64,000 nucleotides of DNA. Source: Gavia stellata (taxonomy: Eukaryota > Chordata > Aves > Gaviiformes > Gaviidae). Below, one piece after another: positions 57,501 to 64,000 of this stretch. Both the position numbers and the translations under genes were made by a program. Position 1 is the stretch's first letter. Each line of letters begins with the position of its first letter. The notes under the pieces were generated by a model. That model was not told the origin of the DNA. It saw only the letters and a program-made list of their open reading frames with translations, and did no database searches. Location: NCBI RefSeq assembly GCF_030936135.1, contig NC_082594.1, positions 20,084,879 to 20,148,878 on the forward strand. Reading direction: 5' to 3'.

Positions 57501-60434
57501 GTAAAACAAAGACTTTGCAAGTAGTGTATGTAAGATGAAAGCATCATAATGGATAAAAATTACAGTCAATTAAGAGTAGTTGATACACAGGGATTTTATT
57601 TTTTTTCCTGAGGTGTTCCAGCTGCAATAAGAATACCAGAATAAGTACTATTTAAAGCTGTTCACTAACCTGTGACTAAAATAAGCCAATGAATATCCTC
57701 ATACAGGTCATCAAGCACTTTATTGTCAATTGAGCCTGATGCTGGTGAGGCAAGTAACTGCTGCTGATGTCTTTGCAACTGACCGTGGAGCCTTGTCACT
57801 CGGTCTTCTAATAAACTGTGGACAAATAACAATAAAATAACTTCACTGTTTTTAAATTGTTTTGGCAAAGTCAGGCTTTTAGTATTTGATGGCTTTATTG
57901 ATTTGCATTCATGACTTTTTTTTTTTAATACCTTGTAAGAAGAGGTATACAGTGTTCTGCAGCAATTCTCCCCAGCATGCCTACGCTCGCCAACTGGTCA
58001 CAGAACTGGTCTCTGTCATCTTCCTGCAGTTCACTTATTTCTTCTTCTTCCCGAGAGGCCACACCGTTAGCAGTCTTTGATTATTTCAACAAAATTAGAA
58101 GCAACCAGTTAGTGTTATACTTGTCAAATTTTATCATCACCGTAATTTTCTACGTTATTTTGGCTTTTTCTTTCAAGGTGTTTTGCATGGATGAACAACA
58201 GGCTTGTACTAAACTAGACACAGAAGAGTTAAACAGAGGAGTAAACATGGCTTCATATTTTTTTGAAATCAGCATTTCACAAACTCAGTAGCAAAATGCC
58301 ACATTCAGTTAATCATATATTTGCTACCATTTCCAATAGTGCTCTCAAGTCAAAATATTCACTGTTTGTGAAGAGTCAAGGATAAGAGTTATGAAAATTG
58401 ATACTTGTTATTAATAGGATACGCACAGACTGGACAATGGCAAGACAGTTTCTTTACACCACAGGGTATGTAAATAAGCTCTGTCGAGCATCCACTGCTA
58501 GAAGTGTGATATAAGGTACCGAATGACTCTGGCTCGCAGAGATGGTCTGCAAACCCAGTGGTCAGAAGATTGCTCAAGCACATTTGCATTTCAAATCACA
58601 TATACAGCAGATGAAGAACCATTTTAAACACTGGAACTTCCATGCTTTCCCCTATTCATTAGTTAACGATGTTGTTCTTATTTGTCTGAGATCCTACATA
58701 AATCACAGAACAGGTAGTATTTTTCATGATGAAATGAAAATTATCTCTTTCATTAAAGATTTTCCACAACCTACTGTTCAAGGCAAAAAAGCTTTAAAAA
58801 GTAAATGCTACAACCTCAGGAAAACTGAAGACTGATAATAATTATCATCATCTCAGTTTTATTTCTTGCTGATGCAGAAGTTGCACTGTTTGATTTCTCA
58901 AAGCTTATCTTGGCTGCATTATAAAACTACTTAATAATCAGACCTTACTCCTTGAAGAGATGAACCATTATATGTAGAAACTAAGTATTGATGTTAAAAC
59001 GTTTTAAAAAAAATCTCTTAAAGAATCATAAAATTTACACAACTAACAAAGTAAAATACAAGTGACAGAGAAAGCTATCAGTCTGGGTTTTTTCTATAAA
59101 AGCTCTGGAAAACTGGATAAGGAATTGTGTGTGGATTCAAAGTGCTTTTAACCCACCTTTTCTTCATGTAACCCAGCAAATCATTCTCTTTTTGGCAACT
59201 TCAAAGCTGCAGCTGTTTACTGAAGAGTGAGCCTCTGCTCTCAAAGCAGAGACTGAAAGTTCCTGTTACCGCTTTGATATTGAACAAGAAACATTCTAAA
59301 ATGCCAGCTGTGGCTTTTAAAAGGTTACCCATTGGATAAATGGCTCATCTCACAGAATGACATGAATTAACCTGTGTATACAAGTTATGTCAAGATCGCC
59401 TGACACGAATTCAAAGTTCCCTTATGAAATATTTCTCTCTGTTTTGGCATTATTATTACAATCTGTTACATATCGAGATAGCATAATTAAGTTTTATATG
59501 GTGCTTTTCAGCATGAGGTATCTCTGAGATCTTTGCACAGCATCAAATTAAAGAGAGATTTTATACAGTTATTGAATCGAATCTATGCAATAATTAATTC
59601 AAGCAACATCTACATCCAAACTTTCTGTATGAGAATCTATTTTAGTAAGATCCAGACTCGTGGCAAAGAGACTAATCTGCTTTCTTTCTCAATGGTTCAA
59701 GAGATACTTGAGGTACTTTTAGGTTTTCTCTAGAACAGTCACCTCAAAAATACAACTGGGAATTAATGTACCGTTTTAGCCAAAAGAACCACATAATATT
59801 GCAACTGAGCATAGTCATTCTGCATTTTTTTCAGATAGTTATGCATGTCAATTATACTTCAAAAGTATACTTTGAAGATAATGTATGGGAGGTAACAAAT
59901 ATATAAAAGGCTCCCCATTTCATTGGTGATTTTAACTAGGACCCCTGTGCAGAGAAGGATGGTCAAAAGTGCATCTGTGGGAAAAACAGTAAGATGCATG
60001 TCGATTTGAGTAACAGGTTTACTTTTTTCTGTTTTTTTTTTTAAAGTGATTTCCAACTTCGAATTCCTTCATTTCCTCTTCAGAATGAGAGAAACAGACT
60101 GGAAAATGAACGCTGAGTAACAACTTCAGCAAATTTTTCATTTCCAAATCACAAATAGTAATTCTATACTAGCTCCCTTGAGCTACATGATACAGTACAC
60201 ACCAAAAAACATGGGTTAGTTATGGTATCATCAAGAACTACTAGAATGAGGGCTTACCAAATTCCTTGTACCATCAGGAGCAGCTAGATGGCACTGAATG
60301 TAGGAATTAAAGACCTGAACAGCATGTTGGGTAAAGAAACCTTTATGGAAATGTTTGTCATCTTGTACCAAAGTAAGCCAAGATTCCAGCAACTTATCAT
60401 ACGCTTCCATATATACCATGTCATCTTTGTCAAG
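39394..60434 (-). CDS. XPO4: Exportin-4, last 14 coding exons (5' part outside the window)
   Basis: Spliced exons at 60434-60258, 58074-57932, 57815-57670, 56338-56161, 54407-54248, 52595-52426, 51448-51274, 50171-49878, 48964-48784, 47250-47132, 46202-46072, 45300-45183, 43931-43839 and 39591-39394 join in frame to 2283 bp: 760 residues plus stop. Human exportin-4 has 1151 residues, so this is about residues 392-1151, and the first third lies beyond 64000. The protein is a karyopherin-beta family transport receptor built of HEAT-like helical repeats. It works with RanGTP at the nuclear pore; known cargoes include eIF5A and SMAD3 for export and SOX2/SRY for import. All introns are GT-AG and no frame damage was seen, so the gene looks functional. 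The sequence is very close to the mammalian protein along its whole length (for example [16 protein letters not shown] and [19 protein letters not shown]). Confidence 0.96.
40300..43765 (+). mobile_element. Old long CR1 LINE, ORF1 to 3' end, interrupted by a younger CR1
   Basis: A degraded but long CR1 copy in + orientation. In order it has an ORF1-like esterase (SGNH) region with [12 protein letters not shown] near 40405 and an RIHMTK block near 40640 (the ERDGLHLT-type block of CR1 ORF1). An ORF2 endonuclease region follows with [20 protein letters not shown] (41311-41372, the SDH motif) and [16 protein letters not shown]. Then come the reverse transcriptase N-terminal part ([12 protein letters not shown], about 42780-42810), [15 protein letters not shown] (about 42990-43040) and a 3' tail ending GGTTGGACTACAGACATCCT ... 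CTTCCAACTTGAACGATTCT near 43765. Many stops and indels show it is dead. It is split by the young CR1 at 41676-42262: coding order resumes on either side of that insertion. The 5' boundary is approximate. Confidence 0.85.
41676..42262 (+). mobile_element. Young 5'-truncated CR1 inserted into the old CR1
   Basis: About 590 bp with an open frame through the ORF2 C-terminus to its stop (41720-42190): [78 protein letters not shown]. The 3' tail GATCTTACATGTCTTTTCCA runs to GATTCTGTAA. It closely resembles the - strand copy at 6071-7226, so the two belong to related subfamilies. The reverse transcriptase catalytic part is missing, so it cannot move by itself. Flanking sequence on both sides is the older CR1. 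Confidence 0.93.
43839..43931 (-). CDS. XPO4: XPO4 penultimate coding exon
   Basis: 93 bp, 31 codons, acceptor TCTGATTTCAG, donor GTATGGC. It encodes [20 protein letters not shown] and [10 protein letters not shown]. It lies only about 75 bp beyond the 3' end of the old CR1 in the adjacent intron. Confidence 0.95.
45183..45300 (-). CDS. XPO4: XPO4 exon ([11 protein letters not shown]...)
   Basis: 118 bp, acceptor CCGTTATCAG, donor GTAAGGCG. It encodes [20 protein letters not shown] and [14 protein letters not shown], ending in phase 0. Confidence 0.95.
46072..46202 (-). CDS. XPO4: XPO4 exon ([11 protein letters not shown]...)
   Basis: 131 bp, acceptor TTCTTTTGACAG, donor GTATCCTT. It encodes [20 protein letters not shown] and [17 protein letters not shown], ending two bases into a Ser codon. 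Confidence 0.95.
47132..47250 (-). CDS. XPO4: XPO4 exon ([11 protein letters not shown]...)
   Basis: 119 bp, acceptor TTTTCTACAG, donor GTAAGTAT. It completes Asp, then [20 protein letters not shown] and [15 protein letters not shown], ending in phase 0. Confidence 0.95.
48784..48964 (-). CDS. XPO4: XPO4 exon ([11 protein letters not shown]...)
   Basis: 181 bp, acceptor TTGTTTTATAG, donor GTATGAAG. It encodes [40 protein letters not shown] and [12 protein letters not shown], ending one base into an Asp codon. Confidence 0.95.
49878..50171 (-). CDS. XPO4: XPO4 exon ([11 protein letters not shown]..., longest in window)
   Basis: 294 bp, 98 codons, phase 0 at both ends; donor GTAAATA, acceptor ATTTTTTAAG... 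with a T-rich tract. It encodes [20 protein letters not shown], then [20 protein letters not shown], then [20 protein letters not shown] and CYLGE. It shows helical-repeat character throughout. Confidence 0.95.
51274..51448 (-). CDS. XPO4: XPO4 exon ([11 protein letters not shown]...)
   Basis: 175 bp, acceptor CCTCTTCTAG, donor GTAAGCTA. It encodes [20 protein letters not shown] and [17 protein letters not shown], ending in phase 0. Confidence 0.95.
51881..51916. repeat. 12-bp tandem repeat, three copies
   Basis: TGATTGCATGTA is present twice exactly (51881-51892, 51893-51904) and once with changes (51905-51916) in an XPO4 intron. Each unit contains ATTGCAT, which resembles octamer and C/EBP-ATF half-sites, but no function is shown. 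Confidence 0.85.
52426..52595 (-). CDS. XPO4: XPO4 exon ([12 protein letters not shown]...)
   Basis: 170 bp, acceptor TTTTCTTATAG, donor GTAAGTTG. It encodes [20 protein letters not shown] and [20 protein letters not shown], ending two bases into an Arg codon. Confidence 0.95.
54248..54407 (-). CDS. XPO4: XPO4 exon ([12 protein letters not shown]...)
   Basis: 160 bp, acceptor AAATCTGCAG, donor GTAAGGA. It encodes [20 protein letters not shown] and [20 protein letters not shown], ending in phase 0 at YEQ. Confidence 0.95.
56161..56338 (-). CDS. XPO4: XPO4 exon ([11 protein letters not shown]...)
   Basis: 178 bp, donor GTAAGGATG, acceptor TTAATGTAAG (weak pyrimidine tract). It encodes [20 protein letters not shown], then [20 protein letters not shown], ending two bases into an Arg codon. 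Phases fit both neighbours. Confidence 0.95.
57670..57815 (-). CDS. XPO4: XPO4 exon ([11 protein letters not shown]...)
   Basis: 146 bp, acceptor TTTGTCCACAG, donor GTTAGTG. It encodes [20 protein letters not shown], then [20 protein letters not shown], ending one base into a Gly codon. The intron before it (57816-57931) is only 116 bp. Confidence 0.95.
57932..58074 (-). CDS. XPO4: XPO4 exon ([10 protein letters not shown]...)
   Basis: 143 bp, donor GTATTAA. It begins [20 protein letters not shown] and ends CIPLLT plus two bases of a Ser codon. The acceptor, AATAATCAAAG, has a poor pyrimidine tract. The acidic, glutamate-rich stretch is a flexible insertion between helical repeats and is probably solvent-exposed. 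Confidence 0.93.
58075..60257 (-). other. XPO4: XPO4 intron with a possible SINE relic
   Basis: This is a 2.2-kb intron. At about 59490-59545 the sequence TTTATATGGTGCTTTTCAGC followed by GGTATCTCTGAGATCTTTGC resembles the 'tatagcgcttttcat...ggatctcaaagcgctttgc' segment of amniote MIR/LF-SINE-type elements. The similarity is short and uncertain. Nothing else was recognised. Confidence 0.5.
60258..60434 (-). CDS. XPO4: XPO4 exon (first in window, 59 codons)
   Basis: Acceptor CTCTTACAG, donor GTAAGCC, phase 0 at both ends. It begins [20 protein letters not shown], continues with [20 protein letters not shown], and ends with [12 protein letters not shown]. It joins directly to [10 protein letters not shown] of the next exon, as in mammalian XPO4. 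Confidence 0.95.
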
Positions 60435-61590
60435 CTGTAAGAGATGAAAGAAACAAAAGTCTTACTCCTAAACTAAACCAGAGGAACATACATTTTATTC
60501 ATTATTATTTAACAGATGTTCTTCTAATGTTTGAACAATTTAAAAAAAAATCATTCACAAAACCCATCTAAGGATAGCCAAGAAAGTATCAGAATGAACT
60601 GAAGCAACGCATCAAAAAGGTCAGCGCAACTTTCATGCTTGCTAGGCTTTAAAAAACTGTCAGTGTTGTTATTTCTCTTCATCTGATGCTCAAAACCAAA
60701 ACAGTCTTAAATTTCCTTTAATGCATAATTACCTAAATACAGGAGCTACTGAGTTTTTACCCCAAAGATGTCAAGCATCTCAGCTCTTATTAGAAATAGC
60801 AAAGAATTGAGATATTTCTTTTCAATTAGACAAATACAGAACATGTGCGTATAGATTTATGTGTATTCCACTATTTTTGAAATAAAGAGAGAGAAAAGAT
60901 GGCAATTCTCTGTTCCAAAGGAAGTAATTGTAAAATTGCATGTGTTCAAGAAACACTACTACATGTAGCCAGTTTTGATGATGACACACAACTTCTCATT
61001 CTATGAACAAAAAAAAAAAAAAAAGCAGAATTCCACAGAATAAGCCTGCACCTCCAATTGCTTAGTGCATTTTAACTGATGCTTCATGTTTTTAGTTACT
61101 CATATGTGTTTCTACATGGTACATAAGCTGCAAAAGGAAATAACATATCTGAAAACCAATGTACTGGGTTACAGGCAAACTAAAGAACCCAGATAGCAAA
61201 GAGGCCATTTCTTTTAAAAAGTATTTTTAATGTGCCTATCAACTTTTTGATTTGATGCAAAAATTGAACTTTAGTAAATATATCCAACTTCTAATAACTT
61301 AAATGTGACTGTATGGATAAACATGCTGCTAAAGCAAGACACTTCTTTCCTCTAAGAAGTCTTCTGAAGTTTTAACCAACAGGATCTCTCACAAAAGTTA
61401 CTTTGAGATAGCAGAGCTTAGTAAAATGATTCCTTGATGAAATAAAGAGATATTAGGGCCTTAGGAATTCTTCTGTCTGGAGCATGACTGACTTGCAGTG
61501 AAGTTACAAACATTCATGGATGAACAGGCAAGGAAAAGAGAACACTGGCTGGATGACTGATTAAGAGGGAAAACTGATACCATGTTGGAA

Positions 61591-61616
61591 GCATTTCAAG
61601 ATAGCATTTCAAGATA
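61591..61616. repeat. 13-bp tandem duplication
   Basis: GCATTTCAAGATA occurs at 61591-61603 and again exactly at 61604-61616. Confidence 0.9.
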
Positions 61617-62521
61617 GCTTTTAGTTTGCATTTTAAAACTGCAAAGTGGTCATATTTACAGAAGTTAAAATATGGGACACACTGATGCAAGTGTGAAAAC
61701 AAAAGATGAAGATGACAAGGAGAGGGGCAAAACTGTATTCAACTCTAAAATAAGCCACAAATTTAGGATGGACACCACAATGTGTCTTTTTAAAACTTGA
61801 CTAAAGGACACACTAATTCATAGACAGTCACTCAATCCTGAAATATTTTGACATGAGTGTATATAATATATTCAAATACATAACTTCTATATAACTTCTA
61901 ATAATTTATAAGAATCCAGAGCATAAACCAATAAACAGACATGCCTTTTTATGAACAACAGAAGAACTCAAATCTATCCAATTCATTTATTTGAGAAGGT
62001 AATACAGAAGGTAATGCCATGAAAAAGATGTTTTAACACTTTATGGTATTCTCACAAGGAAGCTAGGATTAATAATTGCCTCCATAAAGTACATGCCCAA
62101 ATAGTAGAAAGAGCTTTTTTATATTGAACAAATTTGGTCACAAAGGAACCTTACTAAAAATTCCCAGTCCAGTTCCTTAGTTCAGATTAGCTACAGCTGG
62201 ACTACCAAAGATCTCGTACAGGTAAACTAAGTGACATGCTGCAGTCTGGGGAGCTGAATCATTCTGATGGATCCAACAGAAGCAATGGCAGAGCCCAGTT
62301 CAGAAGTCAGATCTTCAGGAGAGGCAAGATACAAACAGTAAAGTCAAAGCAAAGATGCTTAATTTCTCTAGTATGGGAAAGGAAAAGAAAATTGGTGGTA
62401 CTTCCTTCACAGTCTGCTCACCCTTTGGAAGAAAGAACACTTCTAAAATTTGTAAAGCAGCAACAAGCTGGAAAGAGAAGCACAGCAGAGAGGACCAAAT
62501 TCAGAAGCACCTCTCCTATTA

Positions 62522-62547
62522 CATGATATTTTAAAAAAAATATCATG
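62522..62547. repeat. Perfect 11-bp inverted repeat with 4-base loop
   Basis: CATGATATTTT (62522-62532) and AAAATATCATG (62537-62547) are exact reverse complements separated by AAAA. The stem is AT-rich. Confidence 0.9.
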
Positions 62548-64000
62548 AAACAGGAAGAGTGCATTAAGATTCATTTTGAGAAAAAGCAGCTTTTGATATA
62601 ATTTCTATTTCTATTTGACTTTTCATCCAACATCCTGTTCATACTCTTCACTAATTCAGATGGACTGTTTGATTTCTACTTCTGCATAAGAACTAAATGT
62701 TGAGCAAGGTGAAGCATAGCTGTGGACAAGCATCTTCTCTCAGACCCAGGGCTACTAAAGGAAGAGACTACTGGTCCAACTTACACCATAAACTACCTCC
62801 CAGCATTGCTGAAGCTTACTGCCCTCCATCAGTGTAGCTGTTCAGGCAAATGTTTCAACTTCCTTCAGCCAATCTCCCCAATCCCAACAGGCAGGTTAAC
62901 ATAAAAAAGCATTTGAATGTGATCTTTGGATTGTGCGTTTTGCCCCCCTTGGTTGAAAATCAGTATTAGCTGCTTTGAAGTGGTTTGCATGGTTTCAGGA
63001 CCTCCCAATTTTGAGTTTCCATAACAGGTCTTCAGCTAAGTAGAATCCTTGTGCCTGACGGGGTTTCTGGGGTGTTCACACGAGCTGTTCTGTTGGCATA
63101 TGAAGTGGCAGAAATATGGGGAAAACAACTTTTCCCACCAGCAAAACTTATGGAGTATGTCTGCCTGCATTCTGCTGCACTTCAGATTTCAGAAAAGTTC
63201 CAGGAATATTATCTCAGGACTCCACTGAGCCCAATGCACATGGTATTTCATCTTTTATCAAAAGCTCTTAATTACAGACAGCACATGAGCTCACAGAAGG
63301 TGTCACCACAAGCAATCTATAAGCAAGAAGCTTGGGGAACACATTAACCATGGCTGGGTCATTCCTAAGTCAAAAGATTGCTTTCAGGGATGCAAAATAG
63401 TATTTTTTTCAGCACATAGTATCATTATGCCATCTGGATTAAGTCAGCAACAGCTTAAAAGTCTCAGTAGCATGCCTTATTGCTGACACACTGGTCAGAC
63501 ATAAGATTTATTTTTTTTTCTTAAGGCTCATCACCACAGAATTCTGTATCATCCTGGAAATCAAAAAAAACAGCATGAAGTTGAGATACAGACTATACAT
63601 CTGTAAGACCTATGCCAGAATGGAAGTGGTGGAAGTGTAATGTTTCTTTTTTCACAGAATGATTTAAAGATTCAAAGGCAGTGAGCAAATTCTCTCTCAA
63701 AAGAAAAAATCTTGTATTCTCTCTTTCTGATGTTGCTGAATCTGAGAACATTTAAGTTTAATACTGAAAAGACTTTCTTCAGCAAAAACGATGGGATTAT
63801 ATAAGCGTAGGCAGCCACAGTATAGTAGGCGTAACTGGCCAGTCTTGTCCAAAACAAACTCTGTACTAGAGAGTGGTACAAGCTTTTACTGAGAGATGAA
63901 GTGTTTTGAATGGCGTTATGTTGAGCACTCCTTTCATTAAACATGGTTGCATATTCTAGCTCTCAAGTAACACAAGGCTAGTTGAGGAAACAACATCCCT

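Larger units (their letters stand above)
43932..57931 (-). other. XPO4: XPO4 introns between 43932 and 57931
   Basis: Introns lie at 43932-45182, 45301-46071, 46203-47131, 47251-48783, 48965-49877, 50172-51273, 51449-52425, 52596-54247, 54408-56160, 56339-57669 and 57816-57931. They are AT-rich with homopolymer runs and an AT-dinucleotide patch near 47620-47665. A 12-bp motif repeats three times at 51881-51916. I recognised no clear transposon copy or additional exon in them. Confidence 0.8.
60435..64000 (-). other. XPO4: XPO4 intron (continues past the window end)
   Basis: The XPO4 coding sequence must continue upstream (beyond 64000), so this 3.6 kb is intron unless an exon was missed. I saw no exportin-like exon. 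A perfect 11-bp inverted repeat (62522-62547) and a 13-bp tandem duplication (61591-61616) are the only structures noted. Confidence 0.6.

Noticed and set aside
62236-63347. 96- and 98-codon + strand frames near the window end
   Set aside because: They are antisense to XPO4 inside its intron, with no recognisable protein features.
63672-63944. 90-codon - strand frame as a possible upstream XPO4 exon
   Set aside because: The translation does not resemble exportin helical repeats, and no matching splice phase was found.

Overview
The window is vertebrate nuclear DNA, almost certainly from a bird. Genes are split by GT-AG introns, the dispersed repeats are CR1 LINEs (the dominant avian retroposon), there is one CpG island, and the rest is AT-rich non-coding DNA. 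Three gene loci are identified by reading spliced exons: the last coding exon of IL17D (+ strand, 8549-8864), the complete coding region of EEF1AKMT1 (formerly N6AMT2; - strand, four coding exons, 20185 down to 16470), and the last 14 coding exons of XPO4 (- strand, 60434 down to 39394). Order and orientation match the IL17D - EEF1AKMT1 - XPO4 block of human 13q12 (established knowledge), which supports the gene calls.

Layout: 1-8548 is IL17D intron, carrying a 5'-truncated CR1 on the - strand (6071-7226) and older repeat relics. 8865-16469 holds the IL17D 3' UTR and the intergenic space where IL17D and EEF1AKMT1 converge. 16470-20189 is EEF1AKMT1 coding sequence with introns. About 20190-27500 is read as its 5' intron, leading to a CpG island (26955-28215) with a GC-box array, an inverted CCAAT box and a strong - strand splice donor, which I interpret as its promoter and untranslated first exon. 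28215-39393 is non-coding, probably XPO4 3' UTR plus flank, with an ancient MIR/CORE-type SINE at 35349-35567. 39394-64000 is the 3' two thirds of the XPO4 coding region. Its last intron contains an old, long CR1 (about 40300-43765) with a younger CR1 (41676-42262) inserted inside it. The 5' part of XPO4 lies beyond 64000 and the 5' exons of IL17D lie before position 1.

The genes are not an operon and have unrelated products: a secreted IL-17 family cytokine, a lysine methyltransferase acting on translation factor eEF1A, and a nuclear export receptor whose known cargo includes eIF5A. I found no CRISPR array, tRNA or rRNA gene, intact provirus or evidently novel gene system. The most useful observations are the nested CR1 history, the predicted EEF1AKMT1 promoter and exon 1 flanked by G-quadruplex-prone tracts on opposite strands, a hAT-like miniature transposon relic at 17013-17274, and the conserved-type SINE next to XPO4.
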